Below, piece by piece: positions 1 through 33,984 of a stretch of DNA of 64,000 bases. Position 1 is the stretch's first letter, and each line of letters begins with the position of its first letter. The notes below the pieces were generated by a model. That model worked only from the letters and a program-made list of their open reading frames with translations, was not told the origin of the DNA and made no database searches. The stretch is from Mesocentrotus franciscanus (lineage: Eukaryota > Echinodermata > Echinoidea > Camarodonta > Strongylocentrotidae), in assembly GCA_037976565.1 (NCBI GenBank), contig CP137680.1, forward strand, positions 28,538,873 through 28,602,872, read 5' to 3'. The position numbers and the translations under genes are program-made.

Positions 1-130
1 CGTATTACAAAGAGTTGATATCAATCGCAACTATGTACATAAGAGATAGGAGACTGCAAACTTACGATTGATTGGAGGACTTACGATTGATTTGGATCAA
101 TCGTAACTGTTTGTAAGACGGGAGATTTCA
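1..130. mobile_element. Cut-off palindromic MITE, same family as 25547-25675
   Basis: Inverted arms around GATTGAT and ATCAATCG with TTACAAA ends; motifs such as AATCGCAACTATGTACATA recur in the element at 25547. The left end is outside the window. Confidence 0.55.
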
Positions 131-1894
131 GACCTTTATCGCTAATTTTAAAATGTTTCGGAACGGACGCAAATAACTGCAAAATTTGCCGATCATTTGT
201 CAATATTTTCATAATTTCACACCCAATTCCAAAGAAAATTTTGTTATGGGGTAAATATATCTTCCTCTTTCCACTGGTGATAACAGATTTTCGAAATCTT
301 ACCGATTTTTTGAGATAGCGAACTTAGGTAACGCGCGAACTATGGTCACACTGCCATACAATGAGTGGAAACTCTGAATGTTTTGGGAGACAAGGCATAA
401 AGCACAAAACTAATTTTCAAAGGCTGCTCCTGCATATACATTTATGTAGAGCAAGAAGAGAGAGAAAACATATTGAAATTTTGTCTTTGTTGTTGAGATT
501 ATAAGAGAAACTGATATGTAATCACTGATTATATCTTTTTTTATTTGCCTTATAGTTACAGATTGCCTTTAAATCAGTTTGATCGCGTTTGATATGTGCT
601 GAATATATTTTTTATGTGCCAGGATTATATGACACTGTAATTCCCTGCCTTTACAATATGTGTTTCATATGATGCAACATATTATTGATATATAATTAAT
701 ATAATGTATTGTTTAATTGTTATATGTGTTCATAGATTTCATTTAAAGTGCACCAATCACCTAATAAATAATTTGTAGTAGAATGTATTAAAACAACCTC
801 AAAAATGTTACTGGCATTCTATAGGTACATGTAAACGGTTAATGGGTGTGAAGAAAATAAGGGATAACATAAGACCCTGCGTGCAGGGCGTGCGGCTTTT
901 ACTAAACACTCGGGTTACGGCGCGCTGGAAAATACTCAGGTCACGGCTCGCTGGGCAAATTTTTTTGTAATGCTGTCTTCAAATCGGCCCTACACGCTGG
1001 GAAAATCTTATCTTAAATTAGCGACTGTTTTTAACCATTTTTCAATGGGGGTGCGTGGGAAAATTTACTTAAAAAGGAAGTTGGGAGTTGCGATTGTTTT
1101 TTTTTAATGATAGAAAAATAAGACTAGAATTAAGGCTGACATTAGGAAAGACAAAATAGTAGGTGGATAAAGTGGATTTTAGAGAAAGCGTAATAGGGCC
1201 TACTACAAGGGAATATGATAGGCATATTAATATGATCATTAGGATGGAAACAAGGAAGAATGGATAGAGTGAGAAGATGAATTGTGGGAAATTAAGAACA
1301 AATTATAGAAGATAAGGGAAAAGAGAGAAATACAGAAACAGACGATATTATAGGCCTAATGGTAGAATGCACCAGAAGAATTAAGATGAATTGCAGAAAA
1401 TAAAGAATTACATTGTAGGCCTAGAAGAAAAGAGGAATGAAGGGGAAAATGAAGGGAGAGAAAGAATTATAGATGTTGAAGAACGATTTTTAAAAAATGG
1501 CATAAGAAAACATAAAATGATAGGGGAAACCAACGAAGAATATCGTAATGATTACATGATAGAATTTATTTTTAAAAAGGAAGAGGGAATGAAAGGACAA
1601 AAAATAATAAAAACAGAGAAACTACGACAGAGGGCAGAAATACGATTAAGAAGTTATAGCAGAAGGAATTCAAGAAATGGATGCTAGAAGAATCAAAGTT
1701 AAAGATATACATAAATAAAGGAAAGGATGAAAAAAAATGCGAGGGATTTGACGAAAGGATTAAAGAAAGATTAAAATGATAAAACGATACATAGACCCTT
1801 TTATTGTCGATAATTTCAAATCTTTTTCACCCTTATAAAGCCGATTTGAAAACACCATTAACAAAAATATTAATTTTCACTGTACATGTATAAT
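131..1894. other. RECQL5 3' flank, no gene seen
   Basis: AT-rich sequence with an A/G-rich purine tract on the plus strand at about 1100-1780, which gives a spurious 98-codon Lys/Glu/Arg ORF at 1391-1687. Two TAGGCCTA palindromes occur at about 1351 and 1416. Confidence 0.5.
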
Positions 1895-2085
1895 GTTTGG
1901 TTCCAACTTTCGATAGAAAATTACATATTCAAATGGCCATATCTCGGCTGTTATTTGGCTATTTCTCGTCAAAGTTGGTGTGTGAACGTCTTTTTTTATT
2001 GTCTATCGAAATTGGAAATAAAAAATTGTCAAGGCCAAAATTTATGTTTTCGTGACGTCACACTTCGGTACTCTGTGCCAGTGCG
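1895..2085 (+). repeat. Dispersed repeat A, copy 1
   Basis: Shares TTCAAATGGCCATATCTC and TGACGTCACACTTC, in the same order and spacing, with 4585-4770. Not coding in either copy. Confidence 0.6.
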
Positions 2086-4007
2086 TACCGGTATGTGTGT
2101 ATTTAGATGTCTACTCAACAAGACGTTTTACAGCTCAAGAGGAGTGTATTTAACCTGCAAGATGTCTTTGTAGAAGAAATGTTTGAAGCGCATAGTTATC
2201 AACTGTATAGCGACATAGACCCCTTACATCTAGAGCTACACTTGTTTTGATTGGTATTTGGTACACTTTAATCAGTATGAACTACTAAGTGTACTTTTAT
2301 TGAACAAATCAAGTTTAATTTTTCATTACCCAAGGACATGTTGAGTGCGACGTCACATAAATTACAGAATAATAATTGTGATTGATTTAAAATTTGCATT
2401 TGAACACTTTACTGACATATATGTGTACATTTCATTGAGATGGAAAAAAAAATTACCAGGTTATGTATTCAACTACTGTATATTGCAACCGGTGGTAATA
2501 ATGGATTATTTTTTATCCTTTATTTCAATAAAAAGACTTAATGAAACATTTTATCATGATTAGAAACCTTGGTTCTTGGTTTATGTTTACAGAAAAGTTT
2601 AGAGAGGAAAAAATAGGAGGATTCGTTTTAAGGGTTCCTCATTTATTTTTTTATTCCATTATCTTTCTGAATAGTCATCTTTTTTATGTCTTGAACACAA
2701 AACATAGATCTACCTACATGTAAATATAGCAGGGAAAACAAAAACTTATCATGAAGATGGGATCTGAATGTGTATTATGAAGTGGATTTTTTTTACTGTA
2801 AAAACTAATTTTTATTCAGAAATAATGAAGCTTGCAAATGATAATGACATATACGTGTGTTGATTCTTTACATAAATATTACTTTGTGCAAATATGTATC
2901 AATAAACCACATATAGACCGCAAACGTCGCTTTCATTGTTGGCATTTATTTGTGTTATTTTCTTTCATTTCACACAACAAACATTTAAAAAATAGCTAAT
3001 CAAAGATAACTCCTAGAGTAGAGAGAATAATAGATTGTTTTAATTTGTAACTTATCTTATCTTTTTTTTAAAAGGTACTATATATGTCCCATTTGCAGGC
3101 CCAAAAAATGAAAAGGTTAAATTCCAACGGCATTTGAAAGACAATACTAATTTAGAGCTTGAAAATATCTTTAAGTGGGAAAATAACGACTATTAATTGT
3201 CGAATCGACTTAGGAGCTATAGAGCCAGTAAGTAATAGTCTGATTTTTCAGACCATTGTACCGAATGGTCGTACGTTTTATGCTGCGCAAAGATTCAATC
3301 AGTTTAATTTTGGCCATTACAAGAAGTGGTTATTGATGTTGATGTAGACAAATACTCATGTACCCTTTACAGCTCATTTTATGTATGTTATTACCAACCG
3401 TACGATGAAAAAAAGCCAGTCAGTCACTCAATACTGTCTGACAGTGAAGTCTAGCAAGTAAACGGGTTTCCTTGCATAATTTGAATATTAGGACACTGCT
3501 AACGTTTAAATTTCACAGATAGGACATACATGACATATTCATAATTCCTGCAAAGTTCTACAGAATTTGATGTTGGCTGCAAAAGGGACATAGTATAGTC
3601 TATGGAGATTATATTTCAATTTTTGACCATGATTGAATGATAATGTATATGGATAAAGGCCCAGACATCGCTAGACCATTTCTTCCAACAAAGGTGCCCC
3701 AAAAAAAAAAATCAGTTATTGCAACAAAATTCACCTTTAACCTTCATATTTTCATTCTCCCTTTTTATATATTTATTAAAGAAGAGCTCTTTAGACAGTT
3801 TTAGTAACTTCATGTGATCAATACATTTCCTGACAAATAGGTTGAGAGCAGAAGGGAGTGACACACAGCCCTAGTGATAGCCCTGCAGTGAAGGATGAGA
3901 GTTAAATAAGCTTTAGATTACAGAAAGGGTTAAGTGCATATACCTGCAATATGAGCTATCTTGTAGTTAGGGTCTGTGCGGATGCACTCATCATGTTTAC
4001 AAAGCTT
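2086..4007. other. Intergenic, no gene seen
   Basis: AT-rich, with scattered short frames and no splice-consistent coding segment. 3964-4010 is the left half of a sequence also found at 7740-7815, split by the element at 4011. Confidence 0.45.
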
Positions 4008-4010
4008 TAA

Positions 4011-4327
4011 GGGTGGTATTCTCAAAAGCGGACTAACTTTAGTCCATGGTTTAATCCTCCGACTAAGTATGGAATGCCAAGTGTACATATGAATATTTTT
4101 TAAATAATTTAATATGTCACTAAATCAAAATAAAATGTTTCCATTACAGAAATATTTTGTAATAACATAGGTAATTACAACAATATAACTATGAAATAAT
4201 TATGTTATCATGTTAATTTAGGGACATATCAAATTATTCAAAAATATATTCATATGGACACTTGGCATTCCATACTTAGTCGGAGGATTAAACCATGGAC
4301 TAAAGTTAGTCCGCTAGAATACCACCC
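4011..4327. mobile_element. PIF/Harbinger-like MITE (317 bp, TAA duplication)
   Basis: Long terminal inverted repeats of about 90 bp start GGGTGGTATTCT and run through ACTAACTTTAGTCCATGG. TAA flanks both ends (4008-4010 and 4328-4330). No transposase. The 3-bp TAA duplication suggests PIF/Harbinger mobilisation. Confidence 0.8.
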
Positions 4328-4584
4328 TAAGTAAACTTGAAGTTACAAACCGCTGTACCACAGCAACATATCCCATTCTTCAATCATAATACAAGTACTA
4401 TCACAAATTTTTGTAAATCGTTTCCATTGTTGAATAGTACAATATCAATCAACACTCATTCAGAAGATTAAAAATTCTTGCATGTATACGGTCTCATCAT
4501 CATCTAGTGCTGTCCCTTCGGAAGGGTTGGCGGCTATGCACCTCCATCACTTTCTGTCATGTACCCTTGCTCAGAGCAATATAA

Positions 4585-4770
4585 CACTGAGTTCCCATAG
4601 GAAATCTTTTTATTCAGATGGTCATATCTCAGCCAATACTTAACATATTCAATTGGTTTTCGACATTTGGACATTATTTTTGGTGCTCTTTCGGAAAATG
4701 AAGAAAAAATTGAGAAATTCCAAAAATAGATTTTTGATGACGTCACACTTCACCACTCTATACATGGGAT
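4585..4770 (+). repeat. Dispersed repeat A, copy 2
   Basis: Second copy of the 1895-2085 sequence in the same orientation, diverged but recognisable at both ends. A short ATT-rich tract follows. Confidence 0.6.
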
Positions 4771-5735
4771 GTTCTATCATCATTATTATTAATATCATTA
4801 TTATTATTATTAAAATTCATTATTATCATGATTCATATTGTTATGTGAGGGTATCATAATTTTGTGCTTACACCGATTATTCTGTAAATGTCATAGGGTC
4901 CTACAAGATCAATTATGTATCGGTCACTTAATATCCAAATTTTAAACAACTCTTTGTCTCAATTTGTAAATGCTAAAACAAACTAATCCATCACTGCAAT
5001 GTATCTTAAAGTCACACAAGATTTATTACATAACTGAGAATTGACTTACATTTACGACCAACATGTCTCCCACAACGCGCATATCCTTCACCAACTACAG
5101 AAAAGCAAGCCTCCCAAGAGAAATTTATAATCACACACTCTTCACCAAAACCAAATAGGATGATTTCCAATGACTTGTGGGGTTAATGCTTTGACTTATT
5201 CAGAATGGGAATATACATGTACCAGCAGAATGTTTTGCTCCATGCAAGACTTGTACATCCATTAATTGAGAAATCTTTCCACTCGGGGTGAGCCCATCTG
5301 TGACACATGCACATAGAAGTTCACAAAAGTGTGTTTTTAAACATACAACCTAAATTGTCCACAAAGAATGGAGATGAGGGAGACATGATATCGAAGAAAA
5401 ACAGAAGGAAATTAAAATTTTCATAAACTCACCCTATAAATAGATATGCTTTTATAGATAATGTCTTTTCTTCAACTCTTCTGGCACTTCTTTGAATGAT
5501 TGGCAAGACTCCAAAATGAAAACGATGGCACAACATGATAGGTTAACACTCTCATCTGGTAAATTATGAAGAATACTTCGTCTGGCCTGAGGGGGCCTTT
5601 GAGTTTATGCAGGACTTCACAAAGCTTTTTTACCAATTGATCCAACTTGATATTTTTAGGGACTGCGTGCATGGGCCCGCTGCTAAATTTTGGAATTCGG
5701 GGGCTCACACCCACCGGCACCTGGTATTTATCTAA
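4771..5735. other. Intergenic, no gene seen
   Basis: Mixed unique sequence with an ATT-rich tract near 4780-4830. An antisense open frame at 5472-5753 runs into the next element and shows no family resemblance. Confidence 0.4.
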
Positions 5736-6193
5736 GACCCCGTTCTCATTCACTTCGTTGGAGCGGTCTAACTAAGACCCGTTCCTCAGGAGCAGTTCTT
5801 AGGTGAGTGAGAACGGTCAAAGTGGTCCAGGAAGTGGACTTCTGGACCGTTCTAGAAGACCACCTCGGGAGGTGGTCTTGAGGAACGGGTCTTATTAAGA
5901 GCGGTTTGGAGCGCTCTAACGTGCGAGTGTGAACGGAAGCGTACTTTGAACGGAAGTAGTCTAGTGACGTTGCGCGCGAAACATGTAGTACGGTACATAC
6001 GCTTAGTATTCCGCGTGGGAAAAATTGACCCGCTGACCTGAGCTGCCATAGCAACAAGACCACTTTGACTCGTGGAGCGGTTTGAGCCATAAAAAACTGC
6101 TCGGAGTGTGAACGCTCACAAACCGTTCCTCAAGACCCATTCCTCTGGAGCGGTCTAACTAAGACCACTTTCAAAGTGAGTGAGAACGGGGTC
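5736..6193. mobile_element. TAA-flanked TIR element (458 bp)
   Basis: Ends GACCCCGTTCTCATTCAC and GTGAGTGAGAACGGGGTC, flanked by TAA at 5733-5735 and 6194-6196. The sub-terminal module GGAGCGGTCTAACTAAGACC is present near both ends in direct orientation. Three antisense frames inside are by-products of the repeats. Confidence 0.78.
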
Positions 6194-6196
6194 TAA

Positions 6197-6669
6197 TACT
6201 CACAGGACTAGTACAATGAATATGAACCAATCAGATTCATCCTCACAGTGGCTCTACTCTAATAGGCCATTTTCATAATGTACCAAAATATATGCATATG
6301 CCTTTGTGAAGCGACTAAATACGAATTATTTTATTCACCTGTTACAAATAAATGTATCTCAATAGTCAGAATTCAAATTGCATACATTAGTTGTTGCTAG
6401 GCAGGACAAACATTATAGCTTTCCCTACCTACAGTAAACATGTGTAATATTCATTGTATGCAATTTGCATTCAACTATTGAAATACAATTATTTGCAGCA
6501 GGCGAATTAAATAATTTGTATTGAGGCACTTAAGTATAATTGGGTTACATTACGAAAATGGCCTATTGTAATAATTTTTTAGCTTCATACTGATAAGAAA
6601 TTGCACTAATTGACCTTACTAATGAAGATTTTGTATATACGTGTACTCGATACATATGTTAAGATAAAT
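6197..6669. other. Sequence beyond the RECQL5 3' end, no gene seen
   Basis: AT-rich. AAATTGCATACA and TGTATGCAATTTG, with CAATAGTCAGAATTCAA and TTCAACTATTG, form a loose inverted pair around 6360-6480, perhaps an old MITE. Confidence 0.35.
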
Positions 6670-6675
6670 TTTATT
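6670..6675 (-). terminator. Candidate poly(A) signal of RECQL5
   Basis: AATAAA on the minus strand about 290 nt after the stop codon, in AT-rich sequence. No other canonical hexamer was noticed closer to the stop. Confidence 0.35.
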
Positions 6676-6962
6676 TAACTTTTAATATATGGAAATATTA
6701 CATAGTACCAAAATAAATCTTTGATATAAACCATCTTTTTAAAATATTACATTATAGACGAGTGACCACAGAATATTATTCCTCAACTACTTTGATTATC
6801 AAATATCACATTTGTTTTGATGACTACTCCTTGACAGTAATAGAAGATACTGATAGATATTTCTTCTTCTTTTCTACCGATGGGTGTATTGATCGTGCCT
6901 GCCTTGTTCCTTGTTTATGTCAACTTGAGCTGCTGAGTTTACTTCTAGTTGAGTAGACCATG

Positions 6963-28589
<21,627 letters not shown>

Positions 28590-28594
<5 letters not shown>

Positions 28595-28767
28595 CTTGAA
28601 ATACTTATGAATGAATAAAGCTTAACATGTTTTCCATCAAGAATGATGAAAACTATGCCTCGTTCCCTCAGAATTACTGGATCGTGGCTCACTTTAGCTT
28701 TCAGCTCCGTCAGCGTAAACACCGCAGATCGACCCCCGCCAATACGGGGAATCAAGTTGTGCAGTAC
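28590..28767 (-). other. Open frame upstream of and overlapping the RECQL5 start
   Basis: Just upstream of the RECQL5 ATG in another frame, about 60 codons are open with protein-like composition, including IPRIGGGRSAVFTLTEL and GIVFIILDGKHVKLYSF. The frame runs past the ATG to about 28564. It has no ATG of its own, only CTG or TTG. It may be 5' UTR, a non-AUG upstream ORF or an exon of something else. Confidence 0.25.
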
Positions 28768-30182
28768 CGGTGGTGAAATTTAAAGTGCAGTGGCCTGTTT
28801 TCAGCTGATTTCGCTCGACATGCACATACATGAAAGATCGGAAATACGGACGTGTATACGTAGTCGTTTGTAAGGAAATTGTAGGGGAGAATACAATACA
28901 AAATTAACGCTTGTTTTTGCATCTCAAACTCATTCACTACTTGTACCCTCATTTCTGTATTTTTCACATGATTATCAATTTTATCCAACTATATGCGGGT
29001 AAATACGTTAACGTTGATAGTCCCCTAAACAATATGACGGTAAATGAGAGCCATTAACATTTGAACAAAGACATCATACAACTTGACTAAAGCCTAGCAT
29101 AATGATTGACCCCTCCCCAGATGAGGGGTTGGGTGTGGTGACGGCAGGAAAAGGCAATATCAACCTTTAAAAAACAGTGAAAATCATTAAACTTGCAGTT
29201 TAATTGTTGGTTTGTCATACTGCTAAGAAAGCATGTGTTTGTAAGGTAAGCAACCAGGGGAGAGGAATACTTACCTGTTGCGTAATTATGAATGTTCTAT
29301 GATTCTCTCAAATTTATTCTGATTTCTTATAAAACCGTATTATGTAGGCCTATATTATCTGGCTACATCATGGCGTCTATATAATTATTATGATTTAACC
29401 AGAGACGACAGTGTATTTAAAACTCAAGTAAAACAATTATCAATGAATAGACAGTATTTTGCCATGCAAACATAAGAATGGAATAAAAGATGTGGTAATT
29501 TGCATCACATCGTGATAATACTGTCTTGTGCATATAAGGCACAGGGATGGCGAGTCTCATCAAAGTCGATCATCATTCCCTGGTGGAACCTCATTCACCC
29601 GAAACTGAAAGTAAAACATATATTATAGGCCTATTTGTGAACACAGATCTCTAATTATAAACAATACATTCGTGTATGAATATTGTTTTTTTCTTCAATC
29701 GATTTAGTTATTATTTATATAATTATGTATAACGAGTCACTATACTAGGTCAAAGCTTGAAGTTGCACGCAACTTGAAATGTAGGCCTATACTGCATGTG
29801 GTAATAAGGCTTGTTGCCATTGTTATTTTGTTTTTTTGTGTTTGTGTGTTTGTCTGCTTTATTTGTTTATAAATATAAATAAGTTCTGGCCTATTCGATC
29901 GTGGACTACTTGTGTCTCATTCATATACAGTAAGTTGTTTGAATAGAATGGTAAACAAATGAAAAGAAACTATATAAGTTGAGCATTGTTACGACGATGA
30001 GAACGCTCATGCATGTTCAAGTTCATCACCGTATATAGGCCTATAAGGAATTTTGTGAGAGCATGCAGGGTGAGTTGGGTGATGATGGAAGAAAGCGAAG
30101 AAGGAATCGAAATTCCAACTATAGTTTAATTAGAAAACGAAACCTGTTTTCAAACTTTGCTAATTAAAAAAAGGGCGGGATG
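28768..30182. other. Intergenic upstream of RECQL5, no gene seen
   Basis: Presumed RECQL5 promoter side at the left. AT-rich, with TAGGCCTA palindromes at about 29345, 29627, 29783 and 30035. No convincing coding segment. Confidence 0.4.
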
Positions 30183-30240
30183 CAGGAGCGGATCCGGAAG
30201 ATTTTTTTGTTGTTGAGGGGGAGAGTGAGAGGCCGGGAGC
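30183..30240. repeat. Possible hAT-type terminal sequence
   Basis: CAGGAGCGGATCCGG followed by a T run resembles the CAGGGGCGGATCCAG inverted ends of a hAT group. The partner end was not found nearby. Confidence 0.35.
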
Positions 30241-31133
30241 TTTGAGGTTCTTGAATTAATATTCTACATAGGGTTATGCCTTGCGAGCTTTTATTTTAAT
30301 TTCATTTTTTATTATTTTCTCCTTTTTTTTGGGGGGGGGGGGACCGGGGACTCTTGAAGAATATTTTTTAGCCTTCAAGTCCCCCTATAGAACCGCTCGA
30401 GCCTTGCGGGATGTTTTAGGCAGCCTCGGTCATTGAAGCAGAGGAGGGCAACTGGCAAGGTATATGATATTGGTGGAGACAGTGAGTGCATGGCTCTACC
30501 TGTACCGAGGCTCATCATCTTAGCTCTAATATAGCCCATAACAGGGGTGTCGATTTGTAACCGTGGTTGGGGATGATAGGTGCCAAAATATTTTCGGCAA
30601 TGGATCAAAGCAACCAAGAGGTAGAAGCGTGTGGCAGGTTGCACCCCCTCCCTTCCAAGACCAAGTTGTTAATTTTTTCAAGTCACCCTCAATAAAGATA
30701 ACATTTCAGAGAATACAAGAGTGGTAATAAAATTAATAACATGCTAAATGTTAGTCCTGACTCTTGCCTGCAGTGTAGGCCTACCAGACTGATATCATCT
30801 ATTTTTAAAACGAAATTTAGACATTACCAAAAAAATCCAATGGTGAGGGTTATCAACTTGTGAAAGTATTATGTTACCAGTGGGCAAATGCATTAATAAG
30901 CAACCAGGAAAGGTTCATGTAGACAGAAAATTCTTTATTTCCTGGTGATAGAAACATACATTGTATGAATATTGATGTCTCCAAACAACATTCATTGTGA
31001 AAAACCCATTCCAATATTTTGTGTAAGGAGATCTCCAAAAAACATAGTTCTAATTAGTAAATGAAAAAAGAAAGGGTCTATTTCTAATTCGATACCAGTG
31101 ATTTACAAATATTGCTGAAATGGCATAATTTTT

Positions 31134-32175
31134 CCCTGAGCTTCCGGGGGCTCTGCCCCCTGGACCCCACCAAGGGCCCTAAAGCGTGCATGCCCCTGGT
31201 TGCTCATCTGACTGTAATTTAATGCCTAAAACCCTGAGCTTCCGGGGGCTCCGCCCCCTTGACCTCACCAGGGCCCTAAGGCAGGCCCCTGGATGCTCAT
31301 CTGACCGTTATTAAATGCCAAAAAACCCAGAGCTTCCGGGGGCTCTACCCCCTGGACGCCACCAAGGGCCGTATAAAGCATGCCCCTGGTTGCTCCTCTG
31401 ACGGTAATTAAATGCCTAAAACCCCTGAGCTTCCGGGGCCTCTGCCCCCTAAGGGGGCCCCTGGATGCTCATCTGAGCGTAATTTAATGCTTTAAACCGC
31501 TGAGCTTCTGGGGGCTCCGCCCCTGGACCCCACTCCAATTAGTGACCTGCATGCCAGTGACACAAATAAGGTATCAAAATATGCTCATCTGAAAGTAATT
31601 AAATACCTAATACCCCTGAGCTTCCGGGGGCACCGCCCCTGGACCCCACCAGGGGCCCTAAGCCGGGCCCCTGGTTGCTCGATCATCTGACTTTAAAGGT
31701 AAAGACCAGTTTTGGAAGAGCTCCTCTCTCAAAAAAATGAAATGGAAGCTTTCATTACCAATCATGTGAAAGAATATGTTTTGACTAATACGTGATGATA
31801 CAAATTTTGCCGGGAAAGTCGGGAAACCGCCTACTAATTGATATATTTGGTAAATTATTATATCTATTGGGACCAAATAGATATCGCGCACGTGGTCGCG
31901 TAGTCCATATACATCTTTCTGTGTACAGTGCTTGTAACTTTACCAAGACTGGGCCAAATTTCTTATCATTTTGATGATTCCAGAACCTTGCAGTACACAC
32001 CAATACTTATATGCTAGATGATCAACCTTTTCTGATCGATTCCACAACGTATCTTTCACAATGCAATCGCATGACCAGAACTGTCTTTATCTTTAGTGCC
32101 TAAAACCCCTGAGCTTCATGGGGCTTCGATCGCCCCTTGACCCCCACCGGGGCTAATTGCCCCTGGACCCCACGC
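31134..32175. repeat. GC-rich tandem array, seven ~95-bp units, interrupted
   Basis: Units begin near 31136, 31232, 31326, 31422, 31497, 31612 and 32103, each with TGAGCTTCCGGGGGCTC, GCCCCTGGACCCCACC and a spacer GCTCATCTGACNGTAATTTA. Each unit can fold as CCGGGGGCTCTGCCCCCTGG. Units 6 and 7 are separated by the insertion at 31696-32093. Confidence 0.9.
31696..32093. mobile_element. TA-flanked MITE inserted in the array (398 bp)
   Basis: Ends AAGGTAAAGACCAGTTTTGG and the inverted CCAGAACTGTCTTTATCTT, flanked by TA at 31694-31695 and 32094-32095. The TA duplication suggests a Tc1/mariner-type source. Removing it rejoins the array spacer. Confidence 0.72.
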
Positions 32176-32567
32176 CAATTTACGCTCCACTTGCTTTGCT
32201 CCACCTGATCGTAAATACTTTAGCCCCCTCCCCTCCCCACTTTGAAAAAGTCCGCGGGGCCTTCATATAACATGTAAGAATGGTGGTGATGCAGATTTTT
32301 GCCCCCTCCCTCGCATTTCGTCCCCCGGTCATTAAAAGAAATCGCCGCCCCTGCATCCTCCAGTTCTAAATGCATTCTGATTCTGTTCTTTGCATTGTTA
32401 AAGGTTATTGATGTCGTTTTCCTGACGTTATTGTGAAACATGATTGTTAAAAAGTCTTCCACACACGGAAAAGAAAGTAGAATCGACTTTATCTCAAATC
32501 CATACATAGGATCTCTAAGCTCAAAACGTAGAGCGCCATCTTTCGCTGGGCGTCAACATCGAATTAA

Positions 32568-32753
32568 ATTAGCGATAAATTACGTATCGATGGTGAAGGG
32601 AAGCCACCGCATAATATAGCCGCTAGCTTGGCAGATGTTTTCAACATTATTGCATCTATTTCTCAAGTAAACCGATTGACAGCTAGCTATGCCAGTGCAG
32701 CGTCTGATTCTGAAGGACATATTCAACTACTGGATGATTTTTTTGAAATTATG
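32568..32753 (+). CDS. Orphan exon-like ORF with a strong splice donor
   Basis: 62 open codons after an in-frame TAA, containing NIAASLADVFNIIASISQVN, YASAASDSEGHIQLLDDFFE and IM, ending ATG|GTAAGATC. Composition is that of a folded, helical protein. No ATG lies in frame, so an upstream acceptor or non-coding start would be needed; no good polypyrimidine tract is seen. Could be one exon of an unrecognised gene or a duplicated exon fragment. No product is assigned. Confidence 0.35.
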
Positions 32754-33009
32754 GTAAGATCACATTCACTCTTCTTTCTACAGCATGTCTAAATTGAGAG
32801 AGTGAGAAAGAGAGAAGTTCGTTTGAATCCGGGAGATTGAGTGAGAGTGTGTGTGTACAGTTCGTCCCCCATCACAGCTAGCACAGCTCACAGTCACAGC
32901 TGTTCACAGTGCACGCAGAGTCCTCTTCTCAGCTCAGTTCAGAATATAAAATTCAGAATCATGGAATGCAATCAGATTCGAGACCGACGGGGGTGTAGAA
33001 AAGATGGCG

Positions 33010-33814
33010 CTTGTTCAGAAGCATATCCCTACTTTGACCCCGTAACTCTGGCGTAGAGATAGTCTACCCTACTAAAACAGACCTAAAAAATTAAAATCAA
33101 GTAGCCTAGACTTCTAAAATACTAAAAGTAAATCTATTCATCTTTTCTTCAAATAATGCCATAATGGCCATAATTTAAAAGTCGTTATGTTTCTTACCTG
33201 TTTCGTGTCAATTTTTCTTATCTTTTTGGGAGTATTTTTTCCTAAACATGAAGACTTACATGTACATGTATTACTCACTATTAGGCCTAGTCTAGTACAT
33301 TATTTGTATGTACAGTGTATAATATACACTTTCTGCTGCTGCTGCTGCAAACTGCTGCTGCAAACTGCTGCAAACTGCTGCAAACTGCTACAAACTGCTG
33401 CACAATACAATTGCATACTGTACCGACACATGTGAGTATGTTTCTTACCTGTTTCGTGTCAATTTTCTTTTTGGGAGTATTTTTTCCTTAAAATGAAGAC
33501 TTATAATATACACTTTCTCACAGGATTCACAATTGCATACCATACCGACGGTGGGGTGCGCGCGCAACCCACCGTCAGTATGGTATGCAATTGTGAATCC
33601 TGTGAGAAAGTGTATATTATAAGTCTTCATTTTAAGGAAAAAATACTCCCAAAAAGAAAATTGACACGAAACAGGTAAGAAACATAACGACTTTTAAATC
33701 ATGGCCATTATTTGAAGAAAGGATGAATATTTACTTTATTTTTCGGTCCGTTTTAGTAGGGTATCTCTACGCCGGAGTTACGGGGTCATAGTAGGGATAT
33801 GCTTCTGAACAAGC
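33010..33814. mobile_element. Foldback element with nested palindromes
   Basis: Outer arms at about 33010-33200 and 33672-33814 are inverted copies (CGCTTGTTCAGAAGCATATCC and its complement). Inside, 33437-33685 is an almost perfect palindrome with centre near 33561. A third, direct copy of its arm at 33184-33430 is invaded by CTGCTG and AACTGCTGCA repeats. Two overlapping frames on opposite strands encode almost the same 61 residues, a consequence of the palindrome. Confidence 0.85.
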
Positions 33815-33984
33815 GGCGAAAAGATGATAACCTTGTGCAGTATATGGCACTGGGAAGGTTGAGTGGGGGGTGTCTTGTTCAATATATGGAAGCACTTGTC
33901 TTGTTCAAAAGAATAGAGCAAGTAATATTAAATTGATGTCATCTCTGTGTGCTGGCGAATCACTAACTGACTGAATCATGTAAC

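Noticed and set aside
1391..1687. 98-codon Lys/Glu/Arg-rich ORF
   Set aside because: Falls in a purine-rich tract with few stops; no splice context or motif supports it.
5746..6090. Three antisense ORFs of 65-114 codons
   Set aside because: They lie within a TAA-flanked TIR element, have no recognisable motif, and follow its repeats.
31134..31690. CRISPR-like spaced repeats
   Set aside because: Units are long, diverged and share their spacers; the genome is eukaryotic. It is a tandem array.
33445..33678. Two nearly identical 61-residue ORFs on opposite strands
   Set aside because: They arise because the sequence is a palindrome; no protein gene is implied.
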